Source of the DNA: JALZDI01 sp036259355
GTDB taxonomy: Bacteria; Actinomycetota; Actinomycetes; Propionibacteriales; Nocardioidaceae
Direction: 5' to 3'
Assembly (NCBI GenBank): GCA_036259355.1
Contig: DATABY010000067.1
Location: forward strand, 1-5,733
Length of the DNA: 5,733 bases
This document shows, in pieces, positions 1 through 3,882 of this stretch. The translations under genes were made by a program, and so were the position numbers. Within the stretch, counting starts at the first letter, position 1, and every line of letters begins with the position of its first letter. Below the pieces are notes generated by a model that ran no database searches, had not been told where the DNA came from, and was given only the letters and a program-made list of their open reading frames with translations.

Positions 1-152
1 TGTCCGGCAACGCCGACACACTGGCCGCCGCACACGCCGACATCGGCCCCACCACCATCGAACCCGACTGGGACGGCTCACCACTAGACCTGCCCCACGC
101 CGTCGACGTCTACCTGACCAGATGGGCCACCGCCGAACGCCATCGGCAGTGA
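1..152 (+). CDS. 3' end of an unidentified protein (possibly DUF222/13E12 HNH endonuclease family)
   Basis: An open frame with its first whole codon at base 3 runs in from the left edge and stops at TGA 150-152, giving 49 C-terminal residues. It begins SGNADTLAAAH and contains DWDGSPLDLPHAVDVYL before ending RHRQ. The W-x-G-x-P-L-D-L pattern and the preceding GNAD loosely recall the tail of actinobacterial DUF222/13E12 HNH proteins, but no catalytic motif lies in the window, so this family guess is weak. Codon choice differs from the neighbours: TCA, CCA, CTA, AGA, ACA, GAA and GCA all occur in this short stretch, and they are scarce in the other genes here. That suggests an accessory or transferred gene. 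It converges on the thioesterase gene with only 16 bases between the two stops. The open frame is seen; its being a real gene is likely; its function is unknown. Confidence 0.5.
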   Translation, partial: SGNADTLAAAHADIGPTTIEPDWDGSPLDLPHAVDVYLTRWATAERHRQ

Positions 153-168
153 CGACGGTGTGCGGCGT

Positions 169-561
169 CTATCTCAGTCGCTGCAGGAAGCGGTCGCGGT
201 CGACGACCGCGCGCGTCACCTCGCCGTGGGCGACGACCCGGCCGTCTCCGTGCTGGGCGCTGACCTCGAAGCGCAGCAGCCGGTCCTCCACGTGCGTGAG
301 CTCGGCCCGTACGGCGACCGTCGCCTGCAGCGGGCTGGGCTGCAGATGCTCGATCCGCACCTCGGTGCCGACGCTGGTGCGCGAGGTGTCGAGAGACTCG
401 GCGACCGCGGCGCACGTCGCCTCCTCGGCCCAGGCGAGCAGTCGCGGCGTGCCCAGCACGGGCAGGTCACCGCTGCCCAGCGCCTTCGCGGTGTCGGCCT
501 CGGTGACCTCGTGGGTGACCGCGGCGGTCGCGCCCGTGGCCGGCATCGTTGCGTCCGTCAT
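169..561 (-). CDS. FlK-like hotdog-fold acyl-CoA thioesterase family protein
   Basis: A 130-residue protein of the size of small single-domain hotdog thioesterases. It resembles fluoroacetyl-CoA thioesterase FlK across its length, most clearly in the region EHLQPSPLQATVAVRAEL (71-88) and the following FEVSAQHGD. By alignment from memory, the FlK catalytic residues are kept: Thr38 (GTP, the FlK Thr42 position), Glu46 (WAEEA, Glu50 position) and His72 (the VTH His76 position). It probably hydrolyses a small acyl-CoA thioester in the cytoplasm. Fluoroacetate itself is not implied, because most homologues are general housekeeping proteins of unknown substrate. The ATG at 559-561 was chosen because the frame upstream crosses the intergenic region and lies antisense to bL37 and rsrA. 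A second Met at residue 6 is an alternative start. There is no Shine-Dalgarno sequence, but a TATAAC hexamer ends 7 bases upstream, so translation may be leaderless. Confidence 0.82.
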   Translation of the reverse strand: MTDATMPATGATAAVTHEVTEADTAKALGSGDLPVLGTPRLLAWAEEATCAAVAESLDTSRTSVGTEVRIEHLQPSPLQATVAVRAELTHVEDRLLRFEVSAQHGDGRVVAHGEVTRAVVDRDRFLQRLR

Positions 562-568
562 AACGGGG

Positions 569-574
569 GTTATA
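569..574 (-). promoter_or_regulatory. Putative -10 element for a leaderless thioesterase transcript
   Basis: On the minus strand the hexamer TATAAC is followed by CCCCGTT and then the ATG at 561. It resembles the TANNNT -10 of actinobacterial housekeeping sigma factors, and the 7-base distance would put the transcript start on the A of the ATG. No good -35 hexamer is visible at 16-19 bases upstream. The call rests on the lack of a ribosome binding site together with the spacing. Confidence 0.45.
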
Positions 575-593
575 GCGCACTGACCGGCGGACG

Positions 594-624
594 TTGTGGG
601 CGGCGTACGGGCATCTGAGACAAT
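594..624 (+). promoter_or_regulatory. Putative housekeeping promoter of the bL37 gene
   Basis: TGA-GACAAT at 616-624 resembles an extended -10 (TGN followed by a TANNNT-like hexamer with G for the first T). TTGTGG at 594-599 could be a -35 with a long 19-base spacer. A start near base 631 would leave a leader of about 33 bases carrying the AGGAG site. It lies back to back with the thioesterase promoter. Both hexamers are imperfect. Confidence 0.3.
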
Positions 625-649
625 CGGTTGCTGCACTGAGCTACGGAAG

Positions 650-654
650 AGGAG
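650..654 (+). promoter_or_regulatory. Shine-Dalgarno site of the bL37 gene
   Basis: AGGAG inside a purine run (645-658), with 9 bases between it and the ATG at 664. It is one of the clearest ribosome binding sites in the window and supports this very short frame being translated. Confidence 0.8.
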
Positions 655-663
655 AGAGCCACC

Positions 664-738
664 ATGAGCAAGCGAGGACGCAAGCGCCGCGGGCGCAAGA
701 AGAACGCCGCCAACCACGGCAAGCGGCCCAACGCCTGA
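664..738 (+). CDS. 50S ribosomal protein bL37 (24 residues)
   Basis: ATG 664 to TGA 736-738 encodes a 24-residue, extremely basic peptide that starts MSKRGRKRRGRKKN and ends NHGKRPNA. Size, charge and the NHGKRPN end match bL37, the actinobacterial large-subunit peptide seen in mycobacterial ribosome structures, where it lies in the rRNA near the peptidyl-transferase centre. A strong AGGAG site precedes it. It converges with rsrA, and I recall bL37 genes next to sigH/sigR-rsrA loci in other actinobacteria, so the position also fits. At this length gene callers often miss it. Its last codons and stop are duplicated in tandem immediately downstream. The sequence match is strong for so short a protein; the function is taken from the family. 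Confidence 0.9.
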   Translation: MSKRGRKRRGRKKNAANHGKRPNA

Positions 739-773
739 CCGGGCCCAACGCCTGACCAGGCCGACGCCAGACC
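725..773 (+). repeat. Short tandem duplication across the bL37 stop codon
   Basis: GGCCCAACGCCTGACC occurs at 725-740, spanning the last codons and stop of bL37, and again identically at 742-757, a 17-base period. A degenerate third copy, GGCCGACGCCAGACC, is at 759-773 with one base missing and two changed. The repeats fill most of the 44-base gap to the end of rsrA. They look like replication-slippage copies; I see no stable terminator hairpin in them. Confidence 0.8.
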
Positions 774-782
774 GAAGGGGCG

Positions 783-1067
783 TCAGCGACCGAGACCGGG
801 GTCGATGTCGGTGATCTCCACGTGCACCGAGCGGATCTGGAACAACACGCGCTCGCGCAGGGCGGGGGGCGCGGGCTCCCGACAGGACCGGGCGACCAGC
901 GTCTTCACGACCTGCTCGAGGTTGTACTTGGCCAGGCATGGGGCGCACTCGTCGAGGTGCTCCCTGATCTCGGCGTAGGAGGCCTCCTCGATCTCGTGGT
1001 CGAGGAACAGGAAGAGGTTCTCCAGGACCTCGGCGCAGTCCTTGTCGTGGGGCTTTCCGCAGCTCAT
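783..1067 (-). CDS. rsrA: Zinc-binding thiol-sensing anti-sigma factor RsrA
   Basis: This 94-residue protein is a ZAS-family anti-sigma factor. In the reduced state it binds SigR and blocks it; oxidation forms a disulfide, releases zinc and frees the sigma factor. The HxxxCxxC motif is present as His37, Cys41 and Cys44, with Cys3, His7 and Cys11 upstream. These positions coincide with Streptomyces coelicolor RsrA, where Cys11, His37, Cys41 and Cys44 hold zinc and Cys11-Cys44 is the reported trigger disulfide. Cys62 is also present. The non-essential Streptomyces Cys31 and Cys61 are Tyr31 and Ser61 here. The ATG overlaps the sigR stop as ATGA (1064-1067), so translation is coupled and close to equimolar. 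A GGGGGGAGGG run just upstream is its ribosome binding site. Identification is firm from motif, length and operon position. Confidence 0.95.
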   Translation of the reverse strand: MSCGKPHDKDCAEVLENLFLFLDHEIEEASYAEIREHLDECAPCLAKYNLEQVVKTLVARSCREPAPPALRERVLFQIRSVHVEITDIDPGLGR

Positions 1068-1681
1068 GAGCCCTCCCCCCGGGCCTCACGTGCGCCGGCG
1101 GCGGCCATGCCGCGGTCGCGTGCGTAGTCGGTGAGCAGGTCGCGCAGCATGCGCCGTCCACGGTGCAGCCGCGACATCACGGTGCCGACGGGTGTTTCCA
1201 TGATCTCGGCGATCTCCTTGTACGCGAACCCCTCGACGTCGGCGAGGTAGACCGCGATGCGGAAGTCCTCCGGCAGCTCCTGCAGCGCGTCCTTGACGTC
1301 GCTGTCCGGCAGCCCCTCGAGCGCCTCGGCCTCCGCCGACTTCAGCCCCTTGGAGGTGTGGCTCTCGGCGCGGGCCAGCTGCCAGTCCTCAACCTCCTCG
1401 GTCATCTGCTGCTGCGGCTCGCGCTGCTTCTTGCGGTAGGAGTTGATGAACGTGTTGGTGAGGATGCGGTACAGCCACGCCTTGAGGTTGGTGCCGGGCT
1501 TGAACTGGTGGAACGCGGCGAAGGCCTTGGCGAACGCCTCCTGCACCAGGTCCTCGGCGTCCGCCGGGTTGCGGGTCATTCGCAGTGCGGCGCCGTACAG
1601 CTGGTCGAGATAGGGCAGGGCGTCGCGCTCGAAGCGCTCCGCGCGCTGCTCCGGGGTCTCGCCCTCGAGATCGGTGGTCAT
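1064..1681 (-). CDS. sigR: ECF RNA polymerase sigma factor SigR/SigH (short form)
   Basis: A 205-residue group-4 sigma factor of the SigR (Streptomyces) / SigH (mycobacteria) type, which drives the disulfide-stress regulon (thioredoxins, mycothiol enzymes, proteases). Region 2 covers about residues 18-88, with DAEDLVQEAFAKAF (41-54) and the helix LKAWLYRILTNTFINSYRKK (66-85). Region 4 covers about 130-183, with the helix-turn-helix YKEIAEIMETPVGTVMSRLHRGR (154-176). The start at 1681 (MTTDLEG) is chosen because homology begins soon after it and a TAGGCT -10-like hexamer ends 8 bases upstream with no Shine-Dalgarno, suggesting a leaderless message. The frame stays open to an in-frame ATG at 1780, which would add 33 residues (listed separately). 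It overlaps rsrA by four bases. Probably autoregulated through a GGGAAT-N18-GTT promoter. Confidence 0.94.
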   Translation of the reverse strand: MTTDLEGETPEQRAERFERDALPYLDQLYGAALRMTRNPADAEDLVQEAFAKAFAAFHQFKPGTNLKAWLYRILTNTFINSYRKKQREPQQQMTEEVEDWQLARAESHTSKGLKSAEAEALEGLPDSDVKDALQELPEDFRIAVYLADVEGFAYKEIAEIMETPVGTVMSRLHRGRRMLRDLLTDYARDRGMAAAGAREARGEGS

Positions 1682-1780
1682 CGGGGCCCAGCCTACCCGG
1701 GGTGGGCCGACGTCACGTGGGGGCAGTGTGCACAGCACGCAAGGCCTCCTCCCTCGCCGGCGACGGTGTTCAGGTCCCAT
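1682..1780 (-). other. In-frame 33-residue N-terminal extension of SigR (putative long isoform)
   Basis: From ATG 1778-1780 the frame runs without a stop into the short SigR start, adding 33 residues: MGPEHRRRRGRRPCVLCTLPP, then a Pro/Gly-rich linker ending VGWAP. The first 12 residues are strongly basic and are followed by Cys14-Val-Leu-Cys17. The ATG lies 7 bases after the -10 GTT of a SigR-type promoter, so a leaderless stress transcript would start translation here. In Streptomyces coelicolor a SigR-dependent promoter makes a comparable extended, unstable isoform (SigR', 55 extra residues) that shuts the response off. That this extension is translated and unstable is inference. Confidence 0.6.
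1690..1695 (-). promoter_or_regulatory. Putative -10 element for the leaderless short form of SigR
   Basis: Minus-strand TAGGCT matches the actinobacterial TANNNT -10 and is followed by GGGCCCCG and then the ATG at 1681. A start on or next to that A would give a leaderless message, which fits the absence of a ribosome binding site. A GTGACG further upstream could be a weak -35, but the spacer would be only 15 bases. The element lies inside the coding sequence of the putative long isoform. Confidence 0.5.
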
Positions 1781-1786
1781 CCGCAG

Positions 1787-1813
1787 AACACCCTGGTCAG
1801 GGCGGTCATTCCC
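1787..1813 (-). promoter_or_regulatory. SigR-type autoregulatory promoter (GGGAAT-N18-GTT)
   Basis: On the minus strand, GGGAAT (1813-1808) is separated by exactly 18 bases from GTT (1789-1787). This is a perfect match to the SigR/SigH promoter consensus GGAAT-N18-GTT. It lies directly upstream of sigR, in the 159-base gap after the hydrolase gene. Six bases separate GTT from the ATG at 1780, so the transcript should begin at or very close to that codon. SigR and SigH genes in Streptomyces and mycobacteria are known to drive themselves from such a promoter. I found no other perfect match by eye in this window. Confidence 0.85.
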
Positions 1814-1840
1814 CCGGCCCCGGGGCGCGCTCGCCCTCGG

Positions 1841-2470
1841 TCAGGCGATCTCGCGGGTGAGCCACTCCAGCGCCGCCTCCACGAGCACGCTGAGCGCGTC
1901 CTCCTGGGACAGCTCGCCGCGCTTGAGCGTGGCGAAGCCGTGGTCTGCGCCGGGGATGACCGCGAGGTCCACGGTGGAGGGGAAGGCGTCGGGGGCGCCG
2001 AAGGAGTCGCGGTCACCCTGCACGACCAGCGTGGTCACGCCGGCACCGGTGAGCTCGTCGGCCCGGCTCTTGTCGGGTTTCCCGGGCGCGTGCAGCGGGA
2101 ACGCCATCGCCAGGCAGCCGGAGGCGCCGAGGTGTCTGGCGGTGCGGCAGGCCACCCGGGCGCCGGCGCTACGTCCGCCGACCACCAGCGGGGTCTGTGG
2201 ACGCAGCGAGTTGACGACGGCCAGCCAGGCCTCGTCGAGGATGCGGGCCGACGACGCGACCTTGCGGCCCGCAACCCGCCACGGCTGCTCCACCCGGAAG
2301 ACGGAGACCCCTTGGGCGGGCAGCGTCCTTGCCAGGGCCGCCAGGTCGCGGGCGGCGACTCCGCCTCCGGCGCCGTGGCCGAGCACGAGCGTGGCCACCG
2401 GGCTCTTCGCACGGTCGACGTGGAGGCGGGCGTCGCCGTGCGGTGTCGGCACCAAGCGTGAGGTCGTCAC
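1841..2470 (-). CDS. Alpha/beta hydrolase, KANL3/Tex30-like family
   Basis: A 209-residue cytoplasmic alpha/beta-hydrolase with no signal peptide. Landmarks are the oxyanion-region motif LVLGHGAGGG (28-37), the family block EQPWRVAGRKVA (61-72), the nucleophile elbow GGRSAGARVACRTA with Ser101, the acid in QGDRDSFG (Asp155 likely, Asp153 possible) and the base in GADHGF (His177). The spacing is normal, so the triad appears complete. Bacterial members are annotated as KANL3/Tex30 or dienelactone-hydrolase-like and the substrate is unknown. The start is GTG at 2468-2470: an in-frame TAG lies two codons upstream, so no earlier start is possible. There is no clear Shine-Dalgarno. The SRAP gene stops 8 bases upstream, suggesting coupled translation or reinitiation. 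The gene ends 27 bases before the SigR -35 element, with no obvious terminator. Confidence 0.88.
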   Translation of the reverse strand: MTTSRLVPTPHGDARLHVDRAKSPVATLVLGHGAGGGVAARDLAALARTLPAQGVSVFRVEQPWRVAGRKVASSARILDEAWLAVVNSLRPQTPLVVGGRSAGARVACRTARHLGASGCLAMAFPLHAPGKPDKSRADELTGAGVTTLVVQGDRDSFGAPDAFPSTVDLAVIPGADHGFATLKRGELSQEDALSVLVEAALEWLTREIA

Positions 2471-2478
2471 GCTCTAGA

Positions 2479-3237
2479 TCATGCAGGAGCGTCGTGCTCG
2501 GTCACGAGTGGGTCGAGCAGCTCGGCGCCGTTGTTCTTCACGTCGTTGACCGCGGTGGACACGGGGTAGGCCTCCAGCCTGCCCGGAGCCGCGGGCACGA
2601 GCAGGGCGTTCAGCTCGGCCGGATCGGACAGCCGCGGGTCCAGCCAGGCGGCGTAGTCGGCCGGCTCGACGAGCATGGGCATCCGGTCATGGATGTGACC
2701 GAGGGAGTCCTCGGCCGTCGTGGTGATGATCGTGCAGGTCCAGCGGAACGCCTGGTCGTCGTCGCGGTCGCGGCCGGGGTCACGCCAGATCTCGTAGAGA
2801 CCTGCCATCGCAAGCGCGGCGCCGTCGGTCGGGCGGATGAAGAACGGCTGCTTCAGCGGTCGGCCGCGCTTGTTCTTCTGGCCGGTCTGGTACCACTCGT
2901 AGTAGCCGTCGGCCGGCAGCAGGCAGCGGCGGCTCGCGAACGCCTTCCGGAACGCGGGCTTGTCCGCGACCGTCTCCGCCCGGGCGTTGATCATGCGGTT
3001 GCCGATCGAGGGATCCTTCGCCCAGGAGGGCACCAGGCCCCACGTGAGCGTGCGGAGCCGCCGGACCGGCGCGGCCGCCCGGTCCTTGCTGGGCGGCCGC
3101 GAGAGAACGGCGTAGACGTCCTTGGTCGGCGCGACGTTGTAGTCGGGCTCGAGCTTCTCGCGCACGTCGACCTGCTCGACCTCGAACTCCTCGACGAGGT
3201 CCTGGGGACGCCGGCTGGAGGCATAACGACCGCACAT
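2479..3237 (-). CDS. SOS response-associated peptidase (SRAP) family protein, YedK/HMCES-like
   Basis: A 252-residue single-domain SRAP protein. The family covalently crosslinks to abasic sites in single-stranded DNA through the N-terminal cysteine, shielding the lesion, and carries autopeptidase-like activity. The start is fixed by MCGRYA: Cys2 becomes the N-terminal nucleophile once Met is removed. Other signature residues are Asn34 in YNVAPT, WGLVPSWAKD (66-75), Asn84 in MINARAETV, Glu114 in DGYYEWY, and His183 in HIHDRMPML; Cys2, Asn84, Glu114 and His183 correspond to the YedK active-site set. The frame remains open beyond this start to 3837, but that part is antisense to the DoxX gene. 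GAGGCT ends 6 bases upstream of the ATG and may be a degenerate -10 of a leaderless start. It diverges from DoxX and precedes the hydrolase gene by 8 bases. I see no LexA box upstream. Confidence 0.95.
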   Translation of the reverse strand: MCGRYASSRRPQDLVEEFEVEQVDVREKLEPDYNVAPTKDVYAVLSRPPSKDRAAAPVRRLRTLTWGLVPSWAKDPSIGNRMINARAETVADKPAFRKAFASRRCLLPADGYYEWYQTGQKNKRGRPLKQPFFIRPTDGAALAMAGLYEIWRDPGRDRDDDQAFRWTCTIITTTAEDSLGHIHDRMPMLVEPADYAAWLDPRLSDPAELNALLVPAAPGRLEAYPVSTAVNDVKNNGAELLDPLVTEHDAPA

Positions 3238-3243
3238 GGATCC

Positions 3244-3249
3244 AGCCTC
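3244..3249 (-). promoter_or_regulatory. Weak candidate -10 element for the SRAP gene
   Basis: Minus-strand GAGGCT followed by GGATCC and the ATG at 3237 has the same layout as the TAGGCT before sigR, but the first T of the -10 is G. No -35 and no strong Shine-Dalgarno are visible. Listed mainly because the gene otherwise has no recognisable start signal. Confidence 0.25.
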
Positions 3250-3301
3250 GCACAGCACGCCGACACCACCCGTGAATGCATAAGTCCTGCCCAACGGGTA
3301 T

Positions 3302-3307
3302 GAAGGA
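3302..3307 (+). promoter_or_regulatory. Shine-Dalgarno site of the DoxX-family gene
   Basis: GAAGGA with 3 bases between it and the ATG at 3311, somewhat close but purine-rich and complementary to the 16S tail. It supports the chosen start. No convincing -10/-35 pair was found in the 73-base gap shared with the divergent SRAP gene. Confidence 0.6.
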
Positions 3308-3310
3308 CCC

Positions 3311-3850
3311 ATGACGCTAGTGAGACTGCTCGCCCGTCCGATGCTTGCCTCGATGTTCGTGGTCGGGGGCGTGAACGCCTTCCAGAACGCGGACAAGATG
3401 GCCCCGAAGGCCAAGCCGGTGTACGACAAGATGGTGCCGGCCGCGCGGAAGGCGGTGCCACAGGCACCGATCCCGCAGGACACGGTCACGCTGGTGAAGG
3501 CCAACGCCGTCGCCCAGGTGGCCGGCGGGCTGCTGCTCGCGACCGGGAAGGCCCCTCGGCTCTCGGCCAACGTGCTGGCGCTGAGCCTGGTGCCGACGAC
3601 GCTCGCGGGCCACCGGTACTGGGAGGAGACCGACCCCGCGGCCAAGGCCAACCAGAAGGTGCACTTCTTCAAGAACGTCTCCATGCTCGGTGGCCTCCTG
3701 CTCGCCGGCGTGGACACCGAGGGCAGGCCCGGCATCGCCTGGCGCGTGCAGCACGGCGCCAAGGCCGCGCGCCGTGAGGCCAAGCACGCCAGGAAGGCCG
3801 CCAAGCGGGAGGCCAGGCGAGCCGGCACCTCGGCCAAGTCCGTCTTCTGA
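3311..3850 (+). CDS. DoxX family membrane protein with basic C-terminal tail
   Basis: A 179-residue protein with four hydrophobic segments, at about residues 5-22 (LARPMLASMFVVGGVNA), 61-79, 85-100 and 118-134. This is the four-helix layout of the DoxX family in the cytoplasmic membrane. DoxX-like proteins include the mycobacterial partner of superoxide dismutase and a thiosulfate-oxidoreductase homologue, but most members have no assigned reaction. Early residues LLARPMLASMFVVGGVNAF and FQNADKMAPKAKPV are typical of actinobacterial members. After the last helix the protein ends in a 36-residue tail rich in Lys, Arg and Ala (about 144-179, e.g. AKHARKAAKREARR), probably cytoplasmic and helical. 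The ATG at 3311 has a GAAGGA site. It is divergent from SRAP and 32 bases ahead of aroA on the same strand, so partial co-transcription is possible. Confidence 0.85.
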   Translation: MTLVRLLARPMLASMFVVGGVNAFQNADKMAPKAKPVYDKMVPAARKAVPQAPIPQDTVTLVKANAVAQVAGGLLLATGKAPRLSANVLALSLVPTTLAGHRYWEETDPAAKANQKVHFFKNVSMLGGLLLAGVDTEGRPGIAWRVQHGAKAARREAKHARKAAKREARRAGTSAKSVF

Positions 3851-3869
3851 GCGGACGGCGTGAGGGGGC

Positions 3870-3875
3870 TAGCCT
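3870..3875 (+). promoter_or_regulatory. Putative -10 element for a leaderless aroA transcript
   Basis: TAGCCT fits TANNNT and is followed by 7 bases and then the aroA ATG at 3883, so a start on that A would be leaderless. A GAGGGGG run at 3862-3868 could instead act as a distant Shine-Dalgarno (14 bases away) if the message reads through from DoxX. The -35 region (around 3847-3852, CTGAGC) is poor. Confidence 0.4.
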
Positions 3876-3882
3876 CGACTCG

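Noticed and set aside
122..618. Overlapping plus-strand frames of about 150 codons opposite the thioesterase
   Set aside because: Low-complexity Arg/Ser/Gly-rich products with no motif; the minus-strand frame carries FlK-family residues instead.
739..782. Rho-independent terminator between bL37 and rsrA
   Set aside because: The repeats here are direct, not inverted; no GC stem followed by a T run is present on either strand.
562..1161. N-terminal extension of the thioesterase frame to 330 residues
   Set aside because: The extension lies antisense to bL37 and in another frame of rsrA, and the hotdog domain is complete from the ATG at 561.
1163..2461. Long plus-strand open frame (432 codons) across sigR and the hydrolase
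   Set aside because: It is antisense to two well-recognised genes, has composition typical of a shadow frame in GC-rich DNA and shows no protein-family motifs.
1730..3260. Shared 11-base string GCACAGCACGC upstream of sigR (1730-1740) and SRAP (3250-3260)
   Set aside because: It sits at different distances from the two start codons and is short enough to recur by chance in GC-rich DNA; no dyad or regulator site was recognised.
3238..3310. LexA/SOS box controlling the SRAP gene
   Set aside because: No CGAAC-N-GTTCG-like palindrome is visible in the divergent intergenic region; the SOS link comes only from the family name.
3238..3837. N-terminal extension of the SRAP frame to 452 residues
   Set aside because: SRAP proteins need Met-Cys at the N terminus, which fixes the start at 3237; the extension is antisense to the DoxX gene.
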